In this document: one piece after another, positions 45,575-56,800 of the stretch
Numbering within the stretch: the stretch's first letter is position 1
Layout: each line of letters begins with the position of its first letter
Assembly (NCBI GenBank): GCA_001414485.1
Contig: LLEY01000042.1
Coordinates: 62,001 to 126,000 of the forward strand
Direction of reading: 5' to 3'
From: Calycina herbarum
Lineage: Eukaryota; Ascomycota; Leotiomycetes; Helotiales; Pezizellaceae
Length of the DNA stretch: 64,000 nt
The notes under the pieces: generated by a model
Told to the model about the DNA's origin: nothing
What the model saw: the letters and a program-made list of their open reading frames with translations, nothing else
The model's database searches: none
Translations under genes and position numbers: made by a program

Positions 45575-46348
45575 ATGGACCTACCCTGCGTTTTCTTCCC
45601 CTTCAAGATCTCCTATCGTCTTGATACCAGATTCGTCTTGTACCTCAACGCAATTTGGCTCTTAGTTCTCGCCAGCCATTATAACGGGTATTACGACAAT
45701 GAGCGGAAAGAGAGACAATTATTACGGTACCGCCCCCCTCACCTTGAGTACTTCCAGGACTTCCAAAACTTTCGAGACTTCAAAGACCAGTACAGCCAAG
45801 ACATCCAAAACGACCCTGACAATGCCACCAAACACTCCATTCACTGGCTCATCCCAACCATGCTCACCACCGTTTACGCACTCACCTACATCATAATCCG
45901 GTTCATGCGCCTCAAATACCCCTCCATTGAAGCTCGCCTTGGATTTTTCCCCACACCAAGCGACCCCAACTCATGCGACTCTTGGTACAACCCCCGACGA
46001 GCAACCTACTGCGCATGGGTCTTTGCACTCGACTTCGTCTTTCTTGTTGCTTACCTTTACAACCATACTGAACGAGCCACTTTTTGGGGGAATAGAGGCA
46101 TGTCTGTATTTTTGGCCTCGTTTTTCAACCTTGCAGTGATGTTCCTCGCAATTGCCATTTGGCGTTTACTTATGTGGGTTCCATACTTGGAGTGGGTTCA
46201 TCAGAATGAGCGGATGAGATCACGAGCTCGAGCTGCTGAGAAGGGAGAGATGGTCTCGGTGGATGTTAACTCAATATGTCAATGCCAGTCGAGAAATGTG
46301 CCGGTGAAGGATACGTTTGCGAGATTCTTCTGGGTCTGGGAGCTTTGA
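45575..46348 (+). CDS. Four-pass membrane protein, paralogue of the 49.2-kb gene
   Basis: Intronless, 257 residues, first ATG in good context (AAAATGGAC). Four hydrophobic segments: VLYLNAIWLLVLASHY, WLIPTMLTTVYALTYIII, AWVFALDFVFLVAYLY and VFLASFFNLAVMFLAIAIWR. An acidic/aromatic loop after the first contains F-Q-D-F-rich repeats. The C-terminal tail has YLEWVHQNERMRSRARA, then ICQCQSRNVPVKDTFARF. The same tail signature (Y-EWV-QN-R-R ... ICQC--RNVP--D-F) and the same order of helices occur in the protein at 49207-49902, and a decayed relative lies at 63.2-63.8 kb. Family not recognised; probably fungal-specific. Membrane location is clear, function is not. Confidence 0.75.
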   Translation: MDLPCVFFPFKISYRLDTRFVLYLNAIWLLVLASHYNGYYDNERKERQLLRYRPPHLEYFQDFQNFRDFKDQYSQDIQNDPDNATKHSIHWLIPTMLTTVYALTYIIIRFMRLKYPSIEARLGFFPTPSDPNSCDSWYNPRRATYCAWVFALDFVFLVAYLYNHTERATFWGNRGMSVFLASFFNLAVMFLAIAIWRLLMWVPYLEWVHQNERMRSRARAAEKGEMVSVDVNSICQCQSRNVPVKDTFARFFWVWEL

Positions 46349-46837
46349 TATTGATCATGGCAATTACTATTTGCCAAGGATAGGGGACAATGGGATAATC
46401 ATTTCCGAAAAGTGTCAAGGAACGAATGATTCTTGTTATTTTTATTTTGTGTTTGAGAATTAGAGTCATGGGATCGATGCGAGGGCTTAAAAATTGGATA
46501 TCAAATTCAAGAACTACAGTCTACACCTTATAACCTTATATATTGCTTTCAGTGAAGTATCGTGAAGTGTTCCGACTCTAACCCCCCCCCCCCCCCCCCC
46601 ATTTTTACACCCATCAAAAACCTCCATATTTCTTTATTCTTTTTTGTCTCATCCAATCAAGCGAGTGGTAAGAGAACTGGGCATTGCTCTGCGTACACTT
46701 AACTTTCCCTGCGTTGTGCGAAACCACCTAGGGTAATACTCTCGCACAATACTCCCCATTACCCTAGACCATTCCGCACAATCGAAATAAGTAATTGTAC
46801 GTTCCCGCCCCCTGCCCAGGAAAATCTCCCATATTCA
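46349..46837. other. Intergenic: poly-C run and an inverted repeat
   Basis: 19 consecutive C at 46582-46600, then an inverted repeat at about 46713-46786. Convergent 3' region between the membrane-protein gene and the Zn2Cys6 gene. Confidence 0.55.
46713..46786. repeat. Inverted repeat around CTAGGGTAAT (possible hairpin)
   Basis: Left arm TTGTGCGAAACCACCTAGGG and right arm reading TTGTGCGGAATGGTCTAGGG on the other strand, about 24 nt each with roughly 22 nt between. Shares CTAGGGTAAT with family C repeats. It could be a small foldback element or a 3'-end hairpin of either convergent gene. Confidence 0.5.
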
Positions 46838-48717
46838 TCACCACTCAATATATTCCTCAACCGAAGACTTTCCCACTCTAACAAACACGATCTTCGCCTT
46901 CCGTGGCATCAACCCAAATAAACCACTAGCACGCCATACCCTCCTCTCCCTAGGTATCGTTTCCAACTCCTCATTTTCAAGTCCCTCTTCTTCAATATCT
47001 ATAATCCTTCTCGCTACTCTTGCGAGTAGATTCGAATTCCATACCCCTTCCTGTCTGTTTGCTTGTTCGAGGAGAGTGAGAGCTTTGCGTCGGAGCTTCC
47101 TGTCTCGAGACTTGGCTACTATGAAGAAGAGTGGGAATAGGACGGAGTTGTCTAGATAGAAGAGTAGCTCTTCTCCTGATTTTTTGGGTGTTTTCTCGGG
47201 GGAAAGTGGGTCTTTGCTAGATTTTGGTGTAGAAAGTGGTGTTGGTGTTGAGTAGTCAATGATTGTTTGCGCCATCGCTAACATAACTTCATACTCATGC
47301 TTAAACCCATCCCAAAACATTTCATCCTCAACCATCAAAGCCGCGTCCGTCTGTCGAAGCAATCGAATTGTCGTCCATTGCAATTTCATCGTGTTTATCG
47401 AATTTCGCATCGGGGCATCGAGATCTCCCTTGCTCTTAAGCGAGTTCACCAACGCTCCGAAATTCTGGATCCATGTCTCGAGTTCTTGATTTATTGAACT
47501 CTGCATTTTCTCCAGGCTCTTCTTTGCTTCGGTGGGTGTAGCACTTGATGATGGGTCGGTTGCGATGTTTAAGGTTACCGAGCTCCAGATATCGTCGAGT
47601 GCTGTACGAGCATCTTCTAACGTTGAGAATTTTAGCTGGCGAGTGGTGAGTGTTGTCTTGGATAACCCGGAAAGAAGATGGCGACGACGTCCAAAGGTAA
47701 GTTGACTGGCTTGCGAATCGAGACGGTTGAAGATGTTCCGAAGTGTCAACGCTGAAACATAAGGAATAGCTGGAATGGTAAGAGGTCCCTCCTTCTGGAA
47801 TTCCTCTAAAATCCTCACACCACCATTAATATGCGAAAGCGCCGAACCAAGTTGACATCTCAACAACTAGGACCACAAGTCAGCTAACATCTTCTCTCCT
47901 CTCTCACCTCTTGGAGGTGGAAACACTCACCTCAAAACAAATAAACAAGATGCAAGTAATTAGCACAACATCCGTCCTCTTCCTTTCCTTTCTCTCTGGA
48001 TCACAAAAATGTCCAATCGCCTTCACATACTGACTCGTTGCAAAATTCAATCTCGTTCCCTCCTCTCCCTCCCATCTAATTCTCGAATCACCTCTCACAC
48101 ATCCCTCATGCAGCGAGCCCAAAGCTACAATGGCATATTTTATCGCAACTTCGTGATGTGCGGCTTGTAACACATTCCTCGTCCAAAACTCACTGGTCAC
48201 CACGATTGATAGTTGAGGAATTGTGCATTTGAGGAAGAAATCGAAGGATCTCCTTTCTTGGGGGTTGTGGAAGAGGTGGTATGGTAATAAAGTCTTAACT
48301 TCTTCTTTATGGTGAGCGGTGGATGTACTCGCGTTTCTACCGATGACAGGTTCGAGAACTATGCAAGGAACTTGCAAGGGGGAGAGACGAGTTGGTGCGT
48401 AGCCGTCGCATTTTCGGCCTGTGAGGAGACAGCGTGCGCAAGAGGGTTTCTGCTCGTCGCATTTTATTCGTCGGACTCTTTTGCGGTTGGTTGGTTGGTT
48501 AGGTGGGGTTACTTTGGTGTGTTGTGCAGATACGACTGGTATGATATGATACTGTTGCAGATTCCCAAATAGGAGATCCGCGAGAAATTGGGAGTGCTGA
48601 GGTGCTGGGAAGAAGAGGGGTCAGGACTCACTTGCATGTTTTACATCCATTTCGGGATTTAGGTTTGAATGCCCGTTTTCGTCTTTGAATTTCTGTTGTA
48701 TTCGGTGTTTCCTCCAT
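46838..48717 (-). CDS. Zn2Cys6 transcription regulator
   Basis: Three exons: 48717-48632, 48477-47931, 47866-46838; introns of 154 and 64 nt (GTGAGT donors; CTAAC and CTGAC branches; the first ends in AAG). 553 residues. The binuclear cluster is split by intron 1: Cys25-x2-Cys28 in exon 1 (NGCKTCK) and Cys35-x6-Cys42-x2-Cys45-x6-Cys52 in exon 2 (IKCDEQKPSCARCLLTGRKC), spacing exactly as in GAL4-type proteins. Residues 10-22 are basic. Then follow LLPYHLFHNPQERRSFDFFL and ALGSLHEG, and a helical C-terminal region (CFELLRCQLGSALSHINGG) typical of Pezizomycotina regulators of this group. The C-terminal end has VWRASGLFGLM. Targets unknown; it lies between the two paralogous membrane-protein genes. 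Confidence 0.9.
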
Positions 48718-49206
48718 TTCTCCTCTTTTCCCGCCCACAATACTTTCTATGGGTTCTCTACGCTGGACAAAGTCGGTTTGGGGTCGATCACGTGGTTCTT
48801 ACTCAAATGACTGGAACGAAACGTGGGATGGAGGATTTTGAAGAGGGAAAGTAGGACTTTAAGGTATACCGTGTTCGGATCCGGAAATCAACGAGCCAAA
48901 AATAGGGCTGATCGAAGCGTTTTATGACGCTGGAGAGCTGGAAGTGGTGAGAAATGCTGCGTGAGATTTTGGCCTTGGTGCCTTCGAAGAGGATTAAACG
49001 AGCTGGCCAATCAGAGGGGTTGATGTGGGTTGGTGAGAAAATGTCTGTAGACTGTGGTATCTCCGTACCAGGAATTCTGATTTTTCTTTTTATATTTTAT
49101 TTACAATTTTGCTAATTTCTTCCCCCTTTCCCCCCCATTTCGCCTCAAGTTCCGTTCTAACGAAAATAGAAATCTAGTGCACCTCTACCAAGACCATCTT
49201 ACCAAC
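48718..49206. other. Promoter of the Zn2Cys6 gene and 3' flank of the next gene
   Basis: No gene recognised. Includes a pyrimidine-rich segment near 49115-49140. Confidence 0.45.
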
Positions 49207-49902
49207 TCATTTACACAAGTAAGTGAAGAAGGAATCATTCTCAGGAACATTTCTTGCCCGACACTGACAGATTTCACCACATCCACCACCACTGCCTAAA
49301 AATGGCGTCTTCTCATGAACGACTTCTCCATTCTCCGCATCAAGCTTCAAAGCTCTAATGCGTTTATTCTGCTCAACCCACTCCATATACGGAATCCTCA
49401 AAAGCAAGGGGGAGATAATATAGGACAAGCCCCTGAGAATAATGAAGCCAATCAGAAAGTGGGAAAGAAACCATAATATCATCTCCTCCTCGTAGATATA
49501 GCGAGCACATTGCACATAAGGGCCGGTATTCTGAAATGTGTATTTGTGTAGAGCTGTCACAGCATCAAATCCGAGAATCCAGAGTGCTGAGTCGACCCTG
49601 GTTTCCATGTACCATGCCTCGCAGCATTTGGCGTTCTGAGGGGTGCAGAAGAGTTGAATTTGGTTGTTTGGATATTTGAGGTTATGGGTGCGACTAGCGA
49701 GGAAGACTAGCGCGTAGGCGAGTATGAGAATAAGGGGAAGGAAATAAAAGAGTCCATGGGCGAGTGGCAAGTCGAGTGATGCATCGTATTGGATAGTGAC
49801 AAAGAGAAGCCAAAAGTGGTTCAAGTGTTCGAGGAGGTTGGTGTCTCGTGACTTCGTCAGTTGGATGTTGCGAAGATTGAAGCTCACTGGGCAGATAACC
49901 AT
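49207..49902 (-). CDS. Membrane protein, paralogue of the 45.6-kb gene
   Basis: Intronless, 231 residues. Hydrophobic segments: LNHFWLLFVTIQY, GLFYFLPLILILAYALVFLA, SALWILGFDAVTAL and WFLSHFLIGFIILRGLSYII. The cytosolic-looking tail is YMEWVEQNKRIRALKLDAEN, then GEICQCRARNVPENDSFF, parallel to the 45.6-kb protein. Between helices two and three both have a Cys-containing loop with -W(Y/M)-- (CDSWYNPR there, CEAWYMETR here). Amino-acid identity is low outside these points, so the duplication is old. Function unknown; no transport or enzyme motif seen. Confidence 0.72.
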   Translation of the reverse strand: MVICPVSFNLRNIQLTKSRDTNLLEHLNHFWLLFVTIQYDASLDLPLAHGLFYFLPLILILAYALVFLASRTHNLKYPNNQIQLFCTPQNAKCCEAWYMETRVDSALWILGFDAVTALHKYTFQNTGPYVQCARYIYEEEMILWFLSHFLIGFIILRGLSYIISPLLLRIPYMEWVEQNKRIRALKLDAENGEVVHEKTPFLGSGGGCGEICQCRARNVPENDSFFTYLCK

Positions 49903-51159
49903 TTTGAGGGAGGTGCGTTTGGTAGATTGATGGAAAGTCAGATATCCGGTTCGTTGGAAGAATAATTTCTTTCTTGTTTGGAGTTGGAGAGAGTTATTTT
50001 GGAAAAGAGGGGGATTTCTGGTGATACTTCTATCCTAAACACACGCTAGAAATATTGACGACATCACAATTGTCAGTTTTCTGACGTGGTTATCTATGTT
50101 CGTTAGCCATGAAAGCTCTTGGTACAAATAGCGTTGTCATAATATTCTGACGGGAGTATTTTCTGCCTGTTATTATCGAGACTCGAACTAGTGTTCTTAG
50201 GCATTTCCGATAATCGAAGGCAGTAAATACACCTTGTTCGACCTAACTCCCGTTGTTCCAACTTTTTAGGGTACTTCAAGTACATTGCCCTAAACACCTG
50301 GAACAATTTAAAATATTACCCTATGTGTTCTAGAACAACTGCGTTCATTGCTTCAAAGTATTTTGTGGATAGTTAGAACAGCGAGCTATTTACTGCCACT
50401 TTTAATGTCCATCGAGAGCCTGTACATAAATCGCAAAAACTACGAAGGGAACCTAGAGGAACGAATTTAGCCTAGAATCAAATTTTGGAAAGAATTATAC
50501 CAGGGGTAGTAAACGTGTATAACGAGAGTAATCGAGGAACTTGTCAGTTTCTGGCAAACAAATGCGCCTGTCTTAAGCGAAATAACTGTGATTGCGAGGT
50601 GCAACAAAAGTAGTGAGATAGATGTTATTGGTTTTAAATGTTGGATCACGTGTCGCCAAGGATATTCACTCCAATCGGCTTCAGTGGATTTTCAGCCTCA
50701 ACTCCACACTCCACCCTTCAAGGTTCCCAACCCCGCCAAAAGCCCACGTAGATGTTGTCCCACTACCACCTGCAACGACACAAACTTGAACAGTGAAGAC
50801 TTCCTCAACTGATTACCTGCATCCTGCATTCGCCCTCTGCAAGCTGCACTGTACCTTGTTACAGAAACCTTCAAACCCCTTCGTTACGCCAGGAAATAAA
50901 TCCCCAACCTCTCGCTTTCCCCCTCATTTCCACCTTGCCCCAACCATACACCTCACAAAGTGCAACTCGGCACATGGAAACAGCCTTGGTATGTTTCTTT
51001 AATAGTCCAAGATATTGAACGAGAAGGCTGGTAACTTCCAGGGCAGTGCTGCAGCACGGGTAGCTTTGCAATCTGGAGCGAATCATCTTTCACTTTCGCC
51101 AGCCTTTACTTTTAGCCTCTTAATCTCAACACCTCCTTTGTGCCATTCAAAGATAAAAT
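49903..51159. other. Intergenic region with family C repeat
   Basis: 1.26 kb; no supported gene. See 50200-50460. The last 250 bp are the promoter and leader of the next gene. Confidence 0.45.
50200..50460. repeat. Dispersed intergenic repeat, family C, member 3
   Basis: Contains TTTTTAGGGTACTT, CCTGGAACAATTT, TATTACCCTATGTG, then GATAGTTAGAACAGC, TTTACTGCCAC and TGTCCATCGAGAGCC, in the same order as member 2. Limits approximate. Confidence 0.45.
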
Positions 51160-52143
51160 ATGGACTCCTCGTCACTACCCGTCCCAGACACCCACCTCGA
51201 TATTATATCCCCCAAACGAAAGCGGAGTCCCCCAAAACCTCCTACGCCGCCCTTTTCCTCCCCAAGGCTTCGTGCCGCACCCGCAACGAAAGTCAACGAA
51301 ATTGACGACACGAACGAAGATCGAGGAGGGAGTCCACGCACCAGGGTTTCAAATCAATTCCAAAGTCTGCAAATTGGAGACGGTGCCATGTCGAAGTTGG
51401 ATCTGGAAGGCAAACATACAACTCTACTAAAAAGCACGTTCACAATTGCCGGCGAAGGAGAAGACGACGAGATGGGCATGCGAAAGCGACCAAAGACGGA
51501 GATACCGGAAACTCCTGATATGCAAACGATCAAGGCACAGAAATCGAAACTCGAGATACGTCCCTTTACACTACCTAAGGATACCACGTCGAATTCCCAA
51601 GTGGTCATACCCAATAGTGAGACAAAGGAACGCCGTACCGACTTGGACCCCGTAATTTTCAAATCAGGAAGTCCAATGGGCAAATTGAAAGGGGCAGGAT
51701 TGAAAAGGGCATATCCAAGTATCAACCGATTATCCGATTCTAAATCCAGAGGTCGAAAAGTACGATCAGGAACGCCTCCCCTTCAGGGCTCAAAGAACGC
51801 GGATCCAGAGGATTTACCTACGATTGTCGATCCAGAACGCGCAGCTCTGACTTGGCATGACGACGAAATTACTGGCCACGACCCCTCAGATCCAGAAGAC
51901 GACGGGGAGGGAATCAATGGAATTGGATTCAAGCCCACGGCACAGGAGGCACATGCCAGAGCGCAGAAACGGAAGGCGCAGATGGCTGAATACAAGAGTC
52001 GTGAGGCGAGAGAAGCAAGAGCGCGTCGAAATGAGAGACGAAGGGGAAGTGAGAAGGCCGAGCGTGAAGAGGCCCAGGAACGAGCCAGGAGGGTCAGGTT
52101 CATGGAGGCTGAGAATAATGGTGTTGTGACGTTCCAGGTTTAG
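51160..52143 (+). CDS. Basic, disordered, probably nuclear protein, hypothetical
   Basis: Intronless, 327 residues, ATG in good context (AAAATATGGAC). The N-terminal half is Pro/Ser-rich with bipartite basic clusters (PKRKRSPPKPP, RKRPKTE) fitting nuclear import. A conserved-looking acidic block, LTWHDDEITGHDPSDPEDDG, followed by INGIGFKPT, sits at about 230-262. The last 65 residues are a charged single helix or coiled coil rich in Arg/Glu/Ala (AHARAQKRKAQMAEYKSREA) ending in RFMEAENN. The acidic block plus terminal helix recur in uncharacterised proteins of filamentous fungi, as far as I recall; I cannot name the family. Convergent with COX20. Confidence 0.75.
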   Translation: MDSSSLPVPDTHLDIISPKRKRSPPKPPTPPFSSPRLRAAPATKVNEIDDTNEDRGGSPRTRVSNQFQSLQIGDGAMSKLDLEGKHTTLLKSTFTIAGEGEDDEMGMRKRPKTEIPETPDMQTIKAQKSKLEIRPFTLPKDTTSNSQVVIPNSETKERRTDLDPVIFKSGSPMGKLKGAGLKRAYPSINRLSDSKSRGRKVRSGTPPLQGSKNADPEDLPTIVDPERAALTWHDDEITGHDPSDPEDDGEGINGIGFKPTAQEAHARAQKRKAQMAEYKSREAREARARRNERRRGSEKAEREEAQERARRVRFMEAENNGVVTFQV

Positions 52144-52749
52144 TTAATAGGGGTACATGGAGGTGATACAACAGTGTCTTTACGGTCACTATACTCTGGA
52201 TGGGAGAGTGGTTTTCTTGGCATAGCGCTGGCGTTAGGATTTATTATCGGGATATTCCCCATGCTTTGCAGCAGATGTACTGGTTTAGGAGTCGGCATGG
52301 AGTTTACACTATTTTGATAGACCATTGGGAATGAATTATCTGAGGATCTTCAATTTCAGTGGTTCGTTGTACATTTCTTCTTTTCCAAGACAATATCATA
52401 AAGTTCAAATACCATGCACATATATGAATCCCTATGAATTTGCTCTGGGAGATGTGAGGGGAAGTTCTCCTACTAAATATTTCTGGACAACCTCTGGAAC
52501 AAGTAGGCTAGGAGATGGGAATCCACTTCCTCTCTGAGGGCCGTGGATAAAATATAACATTGAAAGCTCGTGAAGGCCCCAGTATTCGTGACGTGACGGC
52601 TTCTTCCATTCAACCAGACTTTTCCGCACGAAAACCTATATTTGCAATGCCCAAAACAGGACTTCATCCCAAGCACTCTTGAGAAGGCATATCATTTACA
52701 CCACCCAGAATAATACATCATAATACAAGCATCCTTCCATATTTTTTGA
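52144..52749. other. Convergent 3' intergenic region
   Basis: No gene supported; 3' flanks of the nuclear protein gene and COX20. Confidence 0.45.
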
Positions 52750-53429
52750 TCACCAAAACTTCCAACTACTGTTTTTCGTCTTCGCCGCCTCTTCAGCTTT
52801 TTTATCCAACTCCTCCTTTAACCTCCTCCTCTCGTCCCTTTTTAATTTTGCCTCCGCTTCTTTTTCGTTCTTTTTTCGATCGATGATCTCGACTGCTCGC
52901 TTCATATGTGCTTTCTCTAACATTCGTCGGTATTGACAGAATTCGTAACTCCCTAGCGAGACAAAGACGAATGTTCCGACTGCCCAATTGGCGATTTTGG
53001 ATACGGGTGCTGTAAATTCATTAGCATTCCCTTTTCAACAAAAAGCACTCCACTATGCCCCCGAGTAAACCGGAGTTAGAAGGAGAACATACACCCCCAA
53101 ATAGCTCTCACCCCCCCAATCCCAAAAGCACCACCCATGCCGGTCAACAAACTCTCCCGCACACAGGGATACATATGCACCTGCTTGAAATCCTGTAAAT
53201 GCACCGTCTTCACCGCATCTCTTATCTTCGGTATTTCCGGTGTACTGCCTGCGGTGTTCTGGCCTGAACCCTCCGGAAGGGCATTTGCGCTTTTGGGTGC
53301 GGAGAAGACCTCGTAGATTTTGGGAGGTGTTTGGACGTGGGTTGGTGGTGAGGTTTCGCCTGGGGGAGGACCCCGAGGGGTAGCCTTGGAGGAGGGAGGG
53401 GGATTGGAGTCTCTTGTGTCGCCTGCCAT
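52750..53429 (-). CDS. cox20: Cytochrome c oxidase assembly protein COX20
   Basis: Two exons, 53429-53093 and 53009-52750; 83-nt intron with a GTATGT donor and GCTAAT branch; 198 residues. The N-terminal 75 residues are Pro/Ser/Thr-rich. The core has KTVHLQDFKQVHMYPCVRES, then GIGGVRAIWG (first membrane segment) and NWAVGTFVFVSLGSYEFCQY (second), followed by RRMLEKAHMKRAVEIIDRKK and a highly charged Lys/Glu tail. This is the signature of COX20/FAM36A, an inner-membrane chaperone that presents newly made Cox2 for maturation. The donor was set at GTATGT rather than the overlapping GTGTAT because only it keeps the frame. It is divergent from POL2, with 384 bp between the two start codons. Confidence 0.9.
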
Positions 53430-53813
53430 GTTTTGGGGTTGGTGATGGAGAGGGGAGGGGTTGAAGCTGGATCAGATGTTGAGGTATTGATGCGGCTGCT
53501 GTACTTGTGGGGTGCCATAGTGCCGGAGGGAAGACAGGGGTAAGAAAAAGCTTTACGCGGTGCGACGCGCTCTTGACTTTCTCCTCGACGCGTAGGTTAG
53601 CAGAACCCAACTTCAAAAATCTGTCTCAATGCGCTGAACAACTACAATCCACACACCAATTCCTTCCTACCACAAAGAACCAAATCCCTTTCTCGAATAA
53701 AAAGACTCAATGCAGTGCTAAAATCGCAATTCTTTAATTAGGCCTGCGATCACTTTCGTACCCCCTATTGGGTTTCTCCAAACACCACACAACTTCCTCA
53801 CATACGAACCACG
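53430..53813. promoter_or_regulatory. Shared divergent promoter region of COX20 and POL2
   Basis: 384 bp separate the two ATGs, so the two genes must share or abut promoters. ACGCG (an MCB-like core) occurs around 53556 (TTACGCGG) and 53587 (GACGCGTA, a full ACGCGT). ACGCGT is the MBF site controlling G1/S replication genes including POL2 in yeast; its presence here fits, but is inference. Minus-strand ORFs extending COX20 upstream are not supported. Confidence 0.5.
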
Positions 53814-56800
53814 ATGCCGGGTTTACGGCTCCCCAAAAATGGCTACAGAAAAGGCGGAAAACAAGCCTACCATGGTCCCAAGAAATCCAAAACCTTTACC
53901 GCATCCTCGAATCGCAACGAAGCAACCTCAAACGACGAAAAGCGCGAAGCCGTAAAACTCGCCGACTCCATAGACGAAGCCCAAGGCTTCCCCCGCTACG
54001 ACGCCGGAAAAAAGAAAATCGGCTGGCTTGTCAACTTAAAGGCCACATCAATAGAAGACGATAAAATCCCCGAGGGACGAGCGGGACTGGATTGTTATTT
54101 TATTGAAGAGGATGGGGGGACGTTCAAAGCTACGTTGGAGTATGATCCTTATTTTCTCGTTGCGGTCAAGAGGGGACATGAGGCGGAGGCTGAGGAGTGG
54201 TTGAAGAGGGCACCGGGGGGTGGGGTGGTGAAGAGTCTGAGGAAGATTGAGAAGGAGGATTTGCAGATGCCTAATCATCTTTTGGGGTACAGGAGGACGT
54301 TTTTTGAGTTGAGGTTTAATAACGTTAATGATTTGCTGGCGGCGAGGAGGGATATTATGCCGATTGCGGAGAAGAATAAGAAGAATATGAATGCTATGGA
54401 TACATATGCTGAGGTTGCTAGGTATGTAATTTTTTGGTTTTTGGTTTGGAGGGGATGGGATTTTGGCTAATGGATGGCGTAGCGCAAATGCTGGTTTTGA
54501 CCTTTTTGACGAAGATGATGATAAACGACTTAATGTTTCTGTTACGGATGCTAGCGATTTTATTGTGGATATAAGGGAATGGGATGTACTATACCATGTG
54601 CGAGTAATGATAGACATGGGTATGAGGTTTTATGCGTAAGTTTGAAACTTGGAATTGGGCTAACGAAAATAGATATACGGACGGGAAAGTGGTACTCAGT
54701 CGAAGCAAAACACGGTACTACGACGTTCAAATGTTTAGAAGAGCGTTTGCAACGTGCAGATCCCGTGATAATGGCCTACGATATCGAGACGACAAAATTA
54801 CCACTCAAGTTTCCAGATGCGGCTATTGATCAGATTATGATGATATCGTATATGATCGATGGTCAAGGATTTTTAATCACCAACCGAGAAATTGTCTCGG
54901 AAGACATTGAGGATTTCGAGTACACGCCAAAACCGGAGTACGATGGACCTTTTATGATCTTCAATGAACCAGATGAAAAAGCTGTTATTGAACGATTCTT
55001 TTTACATATCAAGGAAGCCAGACCGACTGTAATAGCGACTTACAACGGAGATTTCTTCGATTGGCCATTCGTGGATGCAAGATCAAGTGTCAATGGAATT
55101 GACATGTACCAAGAAATCGGCTGGAGGAAGGGAGCAGACGATCAATATTGTTGCGATTACAGTGCACATATGGATTGTTTCCACTGGGTCAATCGAGACA
55201 GTTATTTACCACAGGGAAGTCGTGGTTTGAAAGCTGTGACTACGGCAAAACTGGGATATGATCCGGACGAGCTGGATCCTGAGCTCATGCTTCGTTTTGC
55301 CAGTGAGCGACCTCAAACTCTTGCTGAGTATTCGGTTTCCGATGCGGTGGCGACATATTATTTGTACATGAAATATGTGCATCCTTTTATTTTCTCACTG
55401 TGTACGATTATTCCCCTGGGTCCGGATGCGGTGTTACGAAAAGGAACTGGAACGCTGTGTGAGATGTTGCTTATGGTGGAAGCTTATAAGAAGGAAATTG
55501 TTCTTCCGAATAAGCATGTTTCACCGAAGGAATCGTTCTGGGAAGGGCACCTTCTAGAATCCGAGACATACGTTGGTGGTCACGTTGAAAGTATCGAAGC
55601 TGGAGTTTTCCGCGCTGATATACCTGTCAACTTCGCAGTTGATACCACGGCTATCGATGAGCTTCTAGCGGATCTGGATTCGGCTCTGAAGTTTAGTATA
55701 ACCGTCGAAGAGAAGAAATCGCTTGACGATGTCACTAATTATGACGAAGTCAAGCAACAAATTACCGATCAGCTGCTCAGCTTGAAGACAACAGCAAATC
55801 GAAGCGAACGGCCTCTAATTTACCATTTGGATGTAGCATCCATGTACCCAAATATCATGACAACCAATCGATTACAACCAGATTCTATGATTGAGGAAGC
55901 GGACTGTGCGGCATGCGATTTCAATCGACCCGGGAAAACCTGCGATAGGCGGATGCCTTGGGCTTGGAGAGCAGAGTATCTTCCTGCTGAACGTGGTGAT
56001 TATCTCATGATTCGACATGCCCTCGAAAATGAGAAATTCCCAGGGAAATGGCCAAATAGCCCAGCCCGGACGTTCCAGGATCTCCCGGCTGATGAGCAAG
56101 TCGGACTTATTCGAAAGCGTCTCCAAATTTACAGTCAGAAGGTTTACCACAAAATTCACGAATCGAAGACTGTAGAACGAGAAGCAATTATTTGCCAGAG
56201 AGAGAATCCATTTTATATCGATACAGTCAAAGATTTCCGAGACAGACGATACGATTACAAGGGAAAGCAGAAGGTCTGGAAAGGCAAGACTGAGGAGTTG
56301 AAAGCTGCTGGTGCTAGCAATGCGGAGGTCGAAAATGCTAAGAAGATGATTGTTCTGTTCGATTCGCTGCAATTAGCTCACAAGGTCATTTTGAATTCTT
56401 TCTACGGATATGTCATGAGAAAGGGTTCTCGTTGGTATTCTATGGAAATGGCTGGCGTTACTTGCTTGACCGGAGCGCACATCATTCAAATGGCACGACA
56501 ACTTGTTGAGCGGATTGGACGCCCTTTGGAACTCGATACTGATGGTATTTGGTGTATGCTTCCCGCTACATTTCCCGAGAACTATGGTTTTAAGCTCAAG
56601 AATGGGAAGAAACTCACCATCTCATATCCTTGTGTCATGTTGAATCATCTTGTTCACGATAAATTCACCAACCACCAATACCAGACCTTGGTTGACAAGA
56701 AGACTTTCAAGTATGAGACCCACAGCGATAACTCCATTTTTTTCGAAGTCGATGGTCCTTACCGAGCTATGATATTGCCTACCTCGAAGGAAGCCGACAA

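Noticed and set aside
53053..53616. Longer minus-strand ORFs (98 and 187 codons) overlapping COX20 and its promoter
   Set aside because: They read other frames of the COX20 exon or its upstream region; the COX20 frame has the family motifs and splice sites.
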